Positions 25,641 through 34,215 are shown, counted from the stretch's first letter. The stretch: DNA of 64,000 bases from UBA11524 sp045591175 (GCA_045591175.1 JAZNSI010000013.1:101063-165062); one strand, 5' to 3'. The notes: generated from the sequence alone by a model not told the origin. Translations and numbers: made by a program.

Positions 25641-25665
25641 GGCCTTCCTTCGGGAGGGCCTTTTT
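25641..25665 (+). terminator. Terminator after the tautomerase gene
   Basis: GGCCTTCC/GGAGGGCC-type stem around TTCG (25641-25660) followed by TTTTT. Confidence 0.8.
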
Positions 25666-25707
25666 CAAATTTGTGAAAAAGTTTTTCAGAAAATTCATAA
25701 TTTGTAC

Positions 25708-25736
25708 TTCATATCGTACAGAAAATGTTGTATAAT
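25708..25736 (+). promoter_or_regulatory. Promoter of the cdaA operon
   Basis: Perfect TATAAT (25731-25736) with a weak -35, TTCATA (25708-25713), at 17 bp. Confidence 0.6.
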
Positions 25737-25800
25737 AGAGGAGAAAATTCCGGGCAGGGGAGAAGTCTGCCCGTTTGACGGTTGATGGGAGGTGACTGGT

Positions 25801-26646
25801 GTGGCAAAAATGTGGGAATCCCTTGAATTGGCGCTGTGGAACGTGCTGCACCGTCCTGGCCTGGCGGATATTGCGGATATCCTGGTCGTTGCGGCCATTA
25901 TTTACAAGCTGATCATGCTCACCCGCGAGACCCGCGGCAGCGCGGTTTTGAAGGGCTTGCTGCTGCTGCTGGTGGCGGTGGGCGTATCCAACCTCGTTGG
26001 CCTGACGGCGCTGAACTGGCTGCTGTCCGCAGTGCTGAACAACGGCCCCATCGTGCTGCTGATCCTTTTCCAGCCGGAGATCCGAAAGGCGCTGGAGCAG
26101 ATCGGCCGTGGCGCCCGCATTGACGTGCGCAGGGACGAGAAACAGGAGGACGCCGACAAGCTGATCGACGAGATCATCCGCTGCCTGATGAACCTCAGCC
26201 GCCGCCGCGTGGGTGCGCTGATCGTCTTCGAAGGCAAGACTGGCCTCAAGGACGTGATCGAGAACGGCATCCCGCTGGATTCCCAGATCACCGCCGGTTT
26301 GCTGGAAAATATCTTTGAGCCCAACACCCCTCTGCATGACGGTGCAGTGGTCATCCGTGATCAGCGCATCATGTCTGCCGCGTCCTTCCTGTCCCTGACG
26401 GATGCGTCCATCAGCCATGATTTGGGCACCCGCCACCGCGCGGCCCTGGGCGTGAGCGAAACCACCGACGCCACCGTCCTCATCGTTTCCGAGGAGACGG
26501 GCATCATCTCCATGGCCAGGGGCGGTAAGCTCATGCGCCACCTGGATCAGAAGGCCCTGCGCACCATCCTGGAGGGCATGTACAAGCCCCAGCGCAAGGG
26601 CATCAGCAAGCTGCTCAAGCGCGGCAGGAAGGAGGATGCGAAGTGA
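25801..26646 (+). CDS. cdaA: Diadenylate cyclase CdaA (c-di-AMP synthase)
   Basis: 281-residue membrane-anchored cyclase making c-di-AMP from two ATP. Three N-terminal hydrophobic helices (about 14-80) precede the DAC domain. Catalytic motifs are present: HDGAVV near residue 180 (DGA) and GTRHRAALG near 209-217 (RHR). GTG at 25801 is preferred because GGGAGGTGA lies 5-13 bases upstream; a GTG at 25792 overlaps that RBS. Start-stop contact with cdaR downstream matches the conserved cdaA-cdaR pair, in which CdaR modulates the cyclase. A glmM gene, often next in this operon, is absent. Confidence 0.95.
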   Translation: MAKMWESLELALWNVLHRPGLADIADILVVAAIIYKLIMLTRETRGSAVLKGLLLLLVAVGVSNLVGLTALNWLLSAVLNNGPIVLLILFQPEIRKALEQIGRGARIDVRRDEKQEDADKLIDEIIRCLMNLSRRRVGALIVFEGKTGLKDVIENGIPLDSQITAGLLENIFEPNTPLHDGAVVIRDQRIMSAASFLSLTDASISHDLGTRHRAALGVSETTDATVLIVSEETGIISMARGGKLMRHLDQKALRTILEGMYKPQRKGISKLLKRGRKEDAK

Positions 26647-27992
26647 TGCAGAATCCCTCCAATCAGAATGTGAACAAGGAAAAGAAGGATCATGCCCGGC
26701 GGGACGCCATCCTGGCGCGGCTGAAGTCCATTCTGCTGGATAACTGGGGTGCCAAGCTCCTGGCGCTGCTGATCGCTGTAGCGCTGTGGGCGGGACTGAT
26801 CACCCAGGATCCCACGCTGACCCGCGAGAAGCTCTTCACTGATGTGAACGTCAGCGTCAATGGCGCTGACGCCCTCAAGCGCAACGGCTTCATCGTCCTG
26901 GAGGACGTGGCGCAGGTGCTGGATGACGTGACTGTCCGCGTGGAAGTGCCCCAGGCCCAGTACGCCAGCGTACAGGCCGGCAATTATTCCGTCCGCATTG
27001 ACCTCAGCCGCATCAAAAAGGCTGGCCAGCAGGAGGTCAAGATCCTTTCAACAAATTCTACTGCCTACGGCACGGTCGTGGAGATCGATCCCCCTTCCGT
27101 GACGCTGACGGTGGACGAATATGTCACCCGCTATCGTATTCCGGTCACCGTGGTGACCGAAGGCGGCGCCCCTGATGGCTTCTATGCTTCGGATCCCTCC
27201 ACGGATCCGCCGATGATCGCTGTCAGCGGCCCCAAAACGCTGGTGGAGCGCATCGTGAATGCCCAGGTCATGGTGGATCAGTCCACCCTTCCGGCGAAGG
27301 AAGGGACGGTCCGCCGCGCACTCAGCTTCACCCTGGTGGATGAAGGCGGGGAAGTTATCCAGAGCGATATGCTCCAGGTGACCAGCGAGAGCGTGCTGCT
27401 GGACTCCGTGATCGTGGAGCAGCAGGTGTACACCCAGCGCACGGTGGAAATGTCCCAGCTGGGCCTGGTCACAGGCACGCCTGCTGATGGCTATGAGATC
27501 AAGGGCGTGTATGTCACCCCGGCGACGGTCACCATTGCGGGACGCGAGGCCGCCATCCGCGAGATGAGCATCCTCTATGCGGACAATACCGTGAATGTCA
27601 GCGGCTTGACGCAGTCCGTGAGCAAGTCGCTGCGGATACGCCAGCCGTCCACGGTCAAGTATGCGTCCACCGATGCCATCACTGTGGCGGTGGAGATCGG
27701 GCCGGTCATCACGACCCATGCCTTTGAAGCAAGGGTCGATCTGCAGGGGCTGTCCCCGGCGCTCAAGGAGGTCGGCGGCATCCGCACGGCCACGGTGCGC
27801 ATCACCGGTGCGAAGCCCTGGCTCAACAGCCTGAGCATCAATGATATTTCTCTGACCTGCGACCTGAGCAGCATCGCGGCGCCCGGTACCTACACCATGT
27901 CGCTGGCCTGCACGGTGGAGACCGGCGAGGGGCAGGAATACAGCTGTGAGATCACCCCGGCCAGCGTGGTCGTGACGGTAATTGAGCGTTGA
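26646..27992 (+). CDS. cdaR: CdaR/YbbR-domain regulator of CdaA
   Basis: 448-residue protein with one N-terminal membrane anchor (about 38-55, LLALLIAVALWAGLI) and an extracytoplasmic tail of about four YbbR repeats. The ATG at 26646 overlaps the cdaA stop by one base; a GTG three bases earlier is an alternative. In Firmicutes CdaR binds CdaA at the membrane and alters c-di-AMP output. Length is in the normal range for four-repeat CdaR proteins. Confidence 0.92.
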   Translation: MQNPSNQNVNKEKKDHARRDAILARLKSILLDNWGAKLLALLIAVALWAGLITQDPTLTREKLFTDVNVSVNGADALKRNGFIVLEDVAQVLDDVTVRVEVPQAQYASVQAGNYSVRIDLSRIKKAGQQEVKILSTNSTAYGTVVEIDPPSVTLTVDEYVTRYRIPVTVVTEGGAPDGFYASDPSTDPPMIAVSGPKTLVERIVNAQVMVDQSTLPAKEGTVRRALSFTLVDEGGEVIQSDMLQVTSESVLLDSVIVEQQVYTQRTVEMSQLGLVTGTPADGYEIKGVYVTPATVTIAGREAAIREMSILYADNTVNVSGLTQSVSKSLRIRQPSTVKYASTDAITVAVEIGPVITTHAFEARVDLQGLSPALKEVGGIRTATVRITGAKPWLNSLSINDISLTCDLSSIAAPGTYTMSLACTVETGEGQEYSCEITPASVVVTVIER

Positions 27993-28022
27993 AGCAACAA
28001 ATAACGAAAGGAGCCATGGACG

Positions 28023-28511
28023 ATGGGGCAGTTTGCAAATACGATCTTCAGCGCGCTGCTGGGTTGGGTGCAGACGGCCGCGTCCTGGCTGTGGGCGCTG
28101 ATCAGTGCGCCCGAAAGCGGCGGATGGCTCCGCTGGCTGCTGGATAACTGGCTGCCGCTGTTGCTGATGCTCTGCGCCGCAGGCGTGGTGATCGACTTCC
28201 TGGTGTACCTCCTGCGCTGGCAGCCCTATCGGGTGTGGGCGCGGTTCCTGCGCCGCAGAAAGGGCGAGGATCCCGCGGGGGAGGAAGCTCCGCAGCCGGT
28301 GTTCCAGCGCCGATGGCTGTATGCGGACGGCTCCACCACGGTGGAGGACGTCCACGAGGCGCCCGAGCAGCCGGCGCCCGTCATAGAGCAGCTGGACGCA
28401 CCCATCCGGCCCACCCGACGGGTAGCGCGCCATACGCCCACGGAAAAGGCCTACAACCAGCCTGTTTACCCGCCCCAGTGGCAGCATGACCAACAGGGAG
28501 AGAACGAATGA
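28023..28511 (+). CDS. Small membrane protein of unknown function in the cda operon
   Basis: 162 residues with one or two hydrophobic segments (about 12-28 and 43-66, WLPLLLMLCAAGVVIDFLVYL), then a basic RRRK stretch and a Pro/Gln/Glu-rich cytoplasmic tail with no recognised domain. It starts 31 bp after cdaR with an AAAGGAG RBS and overlaps the methyltransferase start by 4 bp, so it is part of the operon. I do not recognise the family. Confidence 0.75.
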   Translation: MGQFANTIFSALLGWVQTAASWLWALISAPESGGWLRWLLDNWLPLLLMLCAAGVVIDFLVYLLRWQPYRVWARFLRRRKGEDPAGEEAPQPVFQRRWLYADGSTTVEDVHEAPEQPAPVIEQLDAPIRPTRRVARHTPTEKAYNQPVYPPQWQHDQQGENE

Positions 28512-29809
28512 ACAGCCTTCCCCAAGCATTTATTGACCGCATGGCGGCGCAGCTCGGTGACGAACTGCCCGCCTTTTTGCGCACCTATGAGGAACCCTAT
28601 CAGCGGGGGATCCGCCTGAATCCGATGAAGCCGGTGGACGAGGCCCATCTGCCCGAGGGACTGCTGGATGCTGTCCCGTGGGAAACGACGGGCTACTACC
28701 TGTCCATGGAATCGAAGGCTGGCGCGGATATCCTGCACGAGGCCGGCGCGTGGTATCTGCAGGAGCCCAGCGCGATGATCCCCGCTGCGGTGCTGAATGC
28801 CCAACCGGGTGAGCGCATTCTCGACTTGTGCGCCGCCCCCGGCGGCAAGACCACGCAGAATGCGCTGCGTATGGCAGGGCAGGGGACGATCGTATGCAAC
28901 GAGCCCATCCGCGACCGGGCGAAGATCCTTTCCCGCAACGTGGAGCGCATGGGCATTCCCAATGCCATCGTGGTCAGCGCATGGCCGGAGGATCTGGCGA
29001 AGGTATGGCCGGAAGCCTTCGATGCGATTCAGTGCGATGCACCCTGCTCCGGCGAGGGCATGTTCCGCCGTCACCCCGAAAGCCGCGACGAGTGGAACGC
29101 GGAATCGCCCGCGGGCTGCGCCAAGCGCCAGGGCGATATCCTGGACAGTGCGGCCATCATGCTCCGTCCCGGCGGACGGCTGGTGTATTCCACCTGTACG
29201 CTGAATACCATTGAAAACGAGGGCGTGGTGGAGGATTTCCTCCGCCGCCATGACGACTTTATATTGGAAGCTTTTGAACTGCCAACGCTCTCCGCGCCCA
29301 CGGGCATGCTGACCATCTATCCCCATCGGGTGAAGGGGGAGGGGCACTTTGTAGCCCTGCTGCGGCGGAAAGGCGAGGGAACGGCAGCCTGGAGGACGGC
29401 TTCTCCAAAGGAAAACGCCCCCGACAAGGCTGCGCTGCAGGCGCTGCGGGATTTCTTCCACGGAGCACGGGCGAACTTGCTCTTTGGCAGCGAACTGCGG
29501 TATTGTCCGGATTTCCCCGACTTGTCGAAGGCCAGGGGCGTGTCCGTGCTGCGCAGCGGGCTCCATTTGGGCGCGGTCAAGGGGAAGGTGTTTGTACCCG
29601 ACCACGCCTGGGCTGTGTGCAACGCGTCTCCTGATGTACCCCGCGTCGACTTGACGGAGGAGGAAGCGCGGCTATACCAGAACGGGCAGGTGGTCCCTGC
29701 ACCGGGCAAGGGCTGGGTGCTGGCCTGTTTTGCGGGCGTTCCGCTGGGGTGGGGCAAGGTATCCGACGGGATGATGAAGAACCACTACCCCAAGGGTCTC
29801 CGGCGATGA
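28508..29809 (+). CDS. rRNA (cytosine-C5-)methyltransferase, RsmF/Sun family
   Basis: 433-residue SAM-dependent RNA m5C methyltransferase. SAM motif I is LDLCAAPGGKTT; motif IV DAPCSGEGMFRR and motif VI VYSTCTLN hold the two Cys used in catalysis. The C-terminal part (about 290-433, including VPAPGKGWVLACFAGVPLGWG) resembles the RsmF C-terminal PUA-like domain. Length fits Firmicute RsmF-like proteins acting on 16S rRNA; the exact target base is inferred. ATGA overlap with the upstream gene. Confidence 0.9.
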   Translation: MNSLPQAFIDRMAAQLGDELPAFLRTYEEPYQRGIRLNPMKPVDEAHLPEGLLDAVPWETTGYYLSMESKAGADILHEAGAWYLQEPSAMIPAAVLNAQPGERILDLCAAPGGKTTQNALRMAGQGTIVCNEPIRDRAKILSRNVERMGIPNAIVVSAWPEDLAKVWPEAFDAIQCDAPCSGEGMFRRHPESRDEWNAESPAGCAKRQGDILDSAAIMLRPGGRLVYSTCTLNTIENEGVVEDFLRRHDDFILEAFELPTLSAPTGMLTIYPHRVKGEGHFVALLRRKGEGTAAWRTASPKENAPDKAALQALRDFFHGARANLLFGSELRYCPDFPDLSKARGVSVLRSGLHLGAVKGKVFVPDHAWAVCNASPDVPRVDLTEEEARLYQNGQVVPAPGKGWVLACFAGVPLGWGKVSDGMMKNHYPKGLRR

Positions 29810-29849
29810 AAAAAGTTCCGAAAAAGCTTGGATTTCTGCAAAATATTGC

Positions 29850-29878
29850 TTGACATTCTGCCTGCTGTGTAGTACAAT
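29850..29878 (+). promoter_or_regulatory. Promoter of rplM-rpsI
   Basis: TTGACA (29850-29855), 17-bp spacer, TACAAT (29873-29878). Confidence 0.9.
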
Positions 29879-29884
29879 AGACGA

Positions 29885-29990
29885 TGGCATCAATAGCTCC
29901 GCTAGCCCCGGTAACTATTGAATGAAACAATCGCAGATCGCGTGCGACCATCACGCGGGACGCAACTCACTCATTGATTCGACTTTTTAG
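29885..29990 (+). promoter_or_regulatory. Structured 5' leader of rplM
   Basis: About 115-nt leader with a 7-bp stem TCAATAG/CTATTGA (29890-29896, 29915-29921) and a second stem GCGTG/CACGC (29940-29944, 29952-29956), directly before the RBS. Ribosomal protein leaders binding L13 are known in Firmicutes; this may be one, but I cannot match a consensus. Confidence 0.4.
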
Positions 29991-30002
29991 GAGGAAACAC
30001 CT

Positions 30003-30431
30003 TTGAAGACTTTCATGCCGAAAGCGGCGGACATTACCCGTAAGTGGTATGTTGTCGATGCCGAAGGCCTGGCGCTGGGCCGCGTTGCCAGCCAGGTTGC
30101 CAATATCCTGCGCGGCAAGAACAAGCCGATCTACACCCCCAATGTTGACACCGGTGACTACGTCATCGTTCTGAATGCTTCCAAGATCATCCTGACCGGC
30201 AAGAAGCTGGATCAGAAGATCTACTACAAGCACTCCGGTTACGTTGGTGGCCTGAAGGAAACCAAGTACCGTAAGCTGATGGCCGAGAAGCCCGAAGAGG
30301 CTCTGCGCCACGCCGTCGTGGGCATGCTGCCCAAGGGCCCCCTGGGCCGCCAGATGGCGAAGAAGCTGAGGATCTACGCCGGCGCCGAGCACGAGCATGC
30401 CGCTCAGAAGCCCGAAGTGCTGAGCCTGTAA
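30003..30431 (+). CDS. rplM: 50S ribosomal protein L13
   Basis: 142-residue ribosomal protein. TTG start at 30003 with AGGAGG 8 bases upstream. Family signatures: RKWYVVDAEGLALGRVASQVA, GDYVIVLNASKIILTGKK, and AVVGMLPKGPLGRQMAKKL. Paired with rpsI 24 bp downstream as in most bacteria. Confidence 0.97.
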   Translation: MKTFMPKAADITRKWYVVDAEGLALGRVASQVANILRGKNKPIYTPNVDTGDYVIVLNASKIILTGKKLDQKIYYKHSGYVGGLKETKYRKLMAEKPEEALRHAVVGMLPKGPLGRQMAKKLRIYAGAEHEHAAQKPEVLSL

Positions 30432-30455
30432 TTGAGCGGAAAGGAGTAACAAACA

Positions 30456-30845
30456 ATGGCTAAGGTTTCTTACAATGCTGTTGGCCGTCGCAAGAAGGCC
30501 GTTGCCCGCGTCCGCCTGGTTGCCGGTGAGGGCAAGATCGTCATCAACAAGCGTGACATCGATAACTACTTTGGTCTGGAGACCCTGAAGATGACCGTTC
30601 GTCAGCCCCTGGTGCTGACCAACACCACTTCCTTTGACATTCTGGTGAATGTCTGCGGTGGTGGCGTGACCGGTCAGGCTGGCGCTATCCGTCACGGCAT
30701 CTCCCGTGCCCTGTGCAAGGCTGATCCCGAGCTGCGCGCTGCCCTGAAGAAGGCTGGCTTCCTGACCCGCGATCCTCGTATGAAGGAGCGCAAGAAGTAC
30801 GGCCTGAAGGCTGCCCGTCGTGCGCCTCAGTTCTCCAAGCGCTAA
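30456..30845 (+). CDS. rpsI: 30S ribosomal protein S9
   Basis: 129-residue protein with N-terminal GRRKKAVARVRL, the central GGVTGQAGAIRHGISRAL and the conserved C-terminal FSKR tail that reaches the P site. The last 15 bases of the gene (30831-30845, including the stop) plus one more base recur exactly at 39760-39775, which marks this 3' end as an integration site. The protein is complete and unaltered. Confidence 0.97.
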   Translation: MAKVSYNAVGRRKKAVARVRLVAGEGKIVINKRDIDNYFGLETLKMTVRQPLVLTNTTSFDILVNVCGGGVTGQAGAIRHGISRALCKADPELRAALKKAGFLTRDPRMKERKKYGLKAARRAPQFSKR

Positions 30846-30846
30846 T
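30831..30846 (+). other. Putative attL (rpsI side)
   Basis: TTCTCCAAGCGCTAAT, the coding end of rpsI with its stop, identical to 39760-39775. Confidence 0.65.
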
Positions 30847-30854
30847 CTTTCAAA

Positions 30855-30890
30855 CATTCCAGTGCTGCTCTCGGCACTGGAATGCTTTTA
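30855..30890 (+). terminator. Terminator directly after rpsI
   Basis: 11-bp perfect stem (30855-30865 with 30874-30884) followed by CTTTTATTTT. If the element model holds, this hairpin is element-borne. Confidence 0.9.
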
Positions 30891-30947
30891 TTTTCAAGGG
30901 TTTGCGGCGTTTCCGTGTTGCTCCGTTTTCTTGTGTTTTTCATCTAC

Positions 30948-30976
30948 AAGGAGCAAGCAAGGAGCGTACAAGGAGC
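30948..30976. repeat. Three 11-bp iterons near the rpsI junction
   Basis: AAGGAGC occurs at 30948, 30959 and 30970, exactly 11 bp apart, about 100 bp from the att core. Phased short direct repeats resemble integrase arm-type sites. Confidence 0.6.
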
Positions 30977-31009
30977 AAAATTCGCAACTGAATACGGAAT
31001 GTATTTGAA

Positions 31010-31051
31010 AAGCAGGAAACAATTCTTACGGGGATTGTCTCCTGCTTTTTT
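31010..31051. terminator. Hairpin terminator before the integrase remnant
   Basis: AAGCAGGAAACAAT (31010-31023) pairs with ATTGTCTCCTGCTT (31034-31047), one mismatch; TTTTTT follows on the plus strand. Confidence 0.8.
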
Positions 31052-31081
31052 CGTTTAGCTGCTTGAATTTTGCTCACTCCC

Positions 31082-31366
31082 TCAGATACTGTTGATCGCG
31101 TCCACAAGGGCGCTGATGTCGAGGTGCGTATAGACCTTCTCGGTGAGCGTCATGGCACCGGAATGGCCTACGATCTTCTTGATCATGGTTTGGTCAACAT
31201 GGGCTTCTGCCAGCATGGAGATGCAAGTGTGGCGGGTGCAGTGCGGCGTCTGCGTGTACCCCAGCTGATCCATCAGCGGGATGAAGTGGCTGTCGTAGTA
31301 GTTCCTGTAATCGAAATGATTCTGATCAGGCGTATGCAGTAGGTATTCGCATGTGGAATTCTCATA
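31082..31366 (-). pseudogene. Truncated tyrosine recombinase (integrase C-terminus)
   Basis: The open frame from 31366 down to the stop at 31082 encodes about 94 residues of a phage-type integrase catalytic domain. The active-site box HCTRHTCISMLAEA supplies the His-x-x-Arg, IVGHSGAMT the second His, and VYTHL the nucleophile Tyr. An in-frame stop at 31367-31369 and the lack of the N-terminal SAM-like and arm-binding domains show it is a fragment. The first internal ATG (31273) gives 63 residues. It lies beside the iterons and attL, the usual place for int. Confidence 0.85.
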
Positions 31367-31539
31367 CTACAGCTGCAGTAATCGTTGCGTTATGGAAACT
31401 AAGTATGCCAACCGAAAGAAACTCAAAGTCGCATTCAATGAGATTCGATTTGTCAAGGGGTGTTTCGCCGTGAAATGCTATCGTGTAACTGCTCTGAGTC
31501 ACCGATGTATGTGACGCTCCCGGAGCATTGGCTGCTGTG

Positions 31540-32307
31540 TTACATATGTCCCCTGTACTCCGTAGGCGTCACACCCAAGCGTCCTTTGAACAGCCGCATG
31601 AACACCACATCGTTCTCATAACCGCACAGGGCTGCAATCTCTCGGACAGCCAGTTCAGTATGCTGCAGATAGTACCGGGCGGCATTCATGCGGGCAGCCA
31701 GCAGATCCTCATAGCAGCTGACGCCAAACCGCTCCCGGTACAGCTGGTGGAAATACGACAGGCTCAGCCCTGCGGCAGACGCCATCTCAGTCACAGAGGC
31801 GTATTTCCCGGGATTGGCGTACAGGTCAGCCCGCAGCATGTTCATTTGCGCGACGTGAGCACCATGCGCCGTCGGCTTGCGGCTGGTGCATCCATCGGAC
31901 AGCTTGATCAACAGCAATTGCAGCAGCAGATTTACACATGTGTACCTTTGTTCGGAAGGTGAAACCTGCTCCCGGCACAGCAATTGCATCAATTCCTCTA
32001 CTTCCCGCAAATTGCTGAGCGTCAGCAGCCTTCCGCAGGGCAGTGCGGACAAATCGTCAGCCTCGTCTCCGATGAAGTGAAGAAAATGATTGATGTATGC
32101 CCCGGTAACAGACCGGTACATTTGCTGCTGTCCGGGCTTAAACAGCACAGCGCTGCCTGGGGCGGCGGGGAGTTCTCTGCCGTCCAATGTCAGCAGAGCA
32201 TCCGTCTTGAAGATCACCAGCAGCCAGTCGCCGGAACCGTGGGGACGCTGAATGCTGAAAGCCCCGTGATGATGGATGTCCATACCAATGGCATGCAGGT
32301 GCAGCAT
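31540..32307 (-). CDS. AraC-family transcriptional regulator
   Basis: 255-residue regulator. The N-terminal half is a cupin-like ligand domain (GSAVLFKPGQQQMYR). The C-terminal half (about 155-255) has two helix-turn-helix units (VTEMASAAGLSLSYFHQLYRERFG; VREIAALCGYENDVVFMRLFKGRLG). The start at 32307 is set by AAGGAGG 8 bases upstream; four earlier in-frame Met codons lack an RBS. Divergent from the GH51 arabinofuranosidase gene, with 113 bp between starts, so it probably activates that gene in response to a pentose. Confidence 0.88.
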   Translation of the reverse strand: MLHLHAIGMDIHHHGAFSIQRPHGSGDWLLVIFKTDALLTLDGRELPAAPGSAVLFKPGQQQMYRSVTGAYINHFLHFIGDEADDLSALPCGRLLTLSNLREVEELMQLLCREQVSPSEQRYTCVNLLLQLLLIKLSDGCTSRKPTAHGAHVAQMNMLRADLYANPGKYASVTEMASAAGLSLSYFHQLYRERFGVSCYEDLLAARMNAARYYLQHTELAVREIAALCGYENDVVFMRLFKGRLGVTPTEYRGHM

Positions 32308-32357
32308 GGCCGGCTCCTCCTTCGTAGGATTCATCAGTATGCACATAGGATAAATCA

Positions 32358-32386
32358 TTGTTTTGCGTCTGTCAAGCTGATACAAT
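32358..32386 (+). promoter_or_regulatory. Promoter of the arabinofuranosidase gene
   Basis: TTGTTT (32358-32363), 17-bp spacer, TACAAT (32381-32386); the weak -35 fits activator dependence. Confidence 0.65.
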
Positions 32387-32420
32387 GAACGTACAGAACA
32401 TCAGTCAAGGAGGTATCCCG

Positions 32421-33902
32421 ATGAAGCATATTGCCATGCTGATCAACGCAAAGGACATTATTGCGACCATCCGTCCGGAGATCTACGGCCATTTTGCCGA
32501 GCATCTGGGCCGCTGCATCTATGGCGGCATCTTCGTGGGAGAGGACAGCCCCATCCCCAACGAAAAGGGCATCCGCAAGGACGTGGCCGAGGCCTTCCGG
32601 CAGATCCGCGTGCCCACCATCCGCTGGCCGGGCGGCTGCTTTGCCGAGGAGTATCACTGGCAGGACGGTATCGGCCCCAGGGAAAGCCGAAAAAAGATGG
32701 TGAACATCAACTGGGGCGGCGTGATCGAGGACAACTCCTTCGGTACTCATGAATATATGGAGCTGTGCCGCCAAATCGGTGCAAAGCCCTATATCAACGG
32801 CAACGTGGGCTCCGGCACCGTACAGGAAATGGCGGAGTGGGTGGAATACATGACGGCTGTAGGGACGCCCATGGCTGAAGCCCGCAGGGCCAACGGGCAG
32901 GACGAGCCCTGGAGGGTGGAATTCCTGGGTGTGGGCAATGAAAACTGGGGCTGCGGCGGCGAAATGAGCGCAGAGACCTACGCTGCGGAGTTCCGCAGAT
33001 TCGGCGCATTCTGCCGTGACCATAACGGCAACCGCCTGTGCCGCATTGCCTGCGGTCCCTCCTCTGCAGATTACGGCTGGATGGAAACGATGATGAAGTC
33101 CCTCTCGAAGGGCTGGGGTGGTTATCCGCTGGCTGGCGGCATCGACCTGCACTACTACACCATGCCCATCCATCCGCAGATGGACTCTGCCACGGATTTT
33201 GACGACACGCTCCACTATGCCACCATGGACAGCGCCTTCTTCTGCGATGAGCTGCTGACCCGCCACACGGAGATCATGAACCGCTACGACCCGGAGAACC
33301 AGATCGGCTTGATCATCGGCGAATGGGGCTGCTGGCATCAGGTGGAGCCCGGCACCAATCCCGGCTTCCTTTACCAGCAAAACGCCATGCGCGACGCCCT
33401 GGTGGCAGCCATCCACCTGAATATCTTCAACCGCCATGCCAGGCGTGTGATGATGGCCAACCTTGCCCAGACGGTGAACGTGCTGCAGTCCATTCTGCTC
33501 ACGGACGGCGAGCAGCTGGTCAAAACGCCCACCTACCATGTATTTGACCTGTACAAGGAGCATCAGGGCGGCACGGCGGTGTACTGCTACACCGATGCGG
33601 ACAAGGCAGACGAAGCCCATAAAGCGCCTATGGTATCCAGTTCGGTCTCCATCAAGGAGGGCGTGATGACCCTGACCCTCGCCAACTGCTCCCTGACGGA
33701 GGAAGTGCAGATCGACTGCGATCTTTGCCATTTTGACGCCCATGAGACGCAGGCACGGATCCTGACGGCGGATACGCATGCCTTCAATGATTTCGATCAT
33801 CCGGAGGACGTGACGATCCAGTCGTGGACAGCACAGGTGGAAAATGGCAAACTGCAGGTGAAGCTGCCGCCTTGTTCTGTGGTGGCCGTGGCGGTCAAAT
33901 AA
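32421..33902 (+). CDS. Alpha-L-arabinofuranosidase, GH51
   Basis: 493-residue cytoplasmic glycosidase releasing L-arabinose from arabino-oligosaccharides. The acid/base Glu sits in VGNENWGCGG and the nucleophile Glu in IIGEWGCW; the N-terminal EIYGHFAEHLGRCIYGG and RWPGGCFAEEYHW are GH51 landmarks. A C-terminal beta-sandwich follows from about residue 380. Start at 32421 follows CAAGGAGG. Divergent AraC regulator. No arabinose isomerase or kinase genes lie nearby. Confidence 0.93.
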   Translation: MKHIAMLINAKDIIATIRPEIYGHFAEHLGRCIYGGIFVGEDSPIPNEKGIRKDVAEAFRQIRVPTIRWPGGCFAEEYHWQDGIGPRESRKKMVNINWGGVIEDNSFGTHEYMELCRQIGAKPYINGNVGSGTVQEMAEWVEYMTAVGTPMAEARRANGQDEPWRVEFLGVGNENWGCGGEMSAETYAAEFRRFGAFCRDHNGNRLCRIACGPSSADYGWMETMMKSLSKGWGGYPLAGGIDLHYYTMPIHPQMDSATDFDDTLHYATMDSAFFCDELLTRHTEIMNRYDPENQIGLIIGEWGCWHQVEPGTNPGFLYQQNAMRDALVAAIHLNIFNRHARRVMMANLAQTVNVLQSILLTDGEQLVKTPTYHVFDLYKEHQGGTAVYCYTDADKADEAHKAPMVSSSVSIKEGVMTLTLANCSLTEEVQIDCDLCHFDAHETQARILTADTHAFNDFDHPEDVTIQSWTAQVENGKLQVKLPPCSVVAVAVK

Positions 33903-33904
33903 GC

Positions 33905-34075
33905 AAACCGAAGCGACTTCCATTGGGCGCTCCTTGTAAGACAGGTCTTGGTCAGGGCGTGCAGTGAAATCTTACTGCCGGTTTCAAAACGCTTGCTCTT
34001 GCCGCAGCTGACGTCCCGCTTCTCGCTCAGCTGCAGCTGGGACAGACCGCGCTGCTGGCGGGTCCGCTGAATCAC
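33905..34075 (-). pseudogene. Degraded XRE/HTH regulator fragment
   Basis: The minus-strand frame from 34075 begins MIQRTRQQRGLSQLQLSEK and continues FETGSKISLHALTKTC, which resembles a Cro/C1 helix-turn-helix followed by the HipB-type ...LTKIC... segment. The recognition helix is broken and the frame then runs into antisense of the arabinofuranosidase. No RBS is evident. Probably a remnant. Confidence 0.45.
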
Positions 34076-34084
34076 CCTGCCCTA

Positions 34085-34113
34085 TTGCTCCCTCAGGAGA
34101 AAAGGTGTATAAT
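34085..34113 (+). promoter_or_regulatory. Promoter of the GNAT-fragment leader RNA
   Basis: TTGCTC (34085-34090), 17-bp spacer, perfect TATAAT (34108-34113). Confidence 0.8.
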
Positions 34114-34119
34114 GAACTT

Positions 34120-34215
34120 GTCACCGGAGGCAGTGTGCCGTAGCACCGAAATGCCGGATTAGGTGTCCAAGTGAGCTTGGGTTATTGTTGAGCAATAGCC
34201 CAGGCTATATTTTTT
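34120..34215 (+). ncRNA. Riboswitch-like leader with terminator/antiterminator
   Basis: A compact GC-rich domain (34120-34166; nested pairs CACC/GGTG, GGCA/TGCC, GCA/TGC) is followed by two competing stems. CCAAG/CTTGG (34167-34171, 34176-34180) uses part of the left arm of a 14-bp terminator stem (34174-34187 with 34193-34206) that ends in ATATTTTTT. The terminator sits directly before the RBS of a GNAT gene. This is the organisation of a transcription-controlling riboswitch or attenuator. I could not match it to a known class. Confidence 0.5.

Noticed and set aside
30948..30976. CRISPR-like array
   Set aside because: Units are only 11 bp with no unique spacers and no cas genes; they are iterons. 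No CRISPR array was seen anywhere in the window.
31392..31514. 40-codon ORF between the integrase remnant and the AraC gene
   Set aside because: No RBS and no resemblance to a known protein; probably chance in a decayed region.
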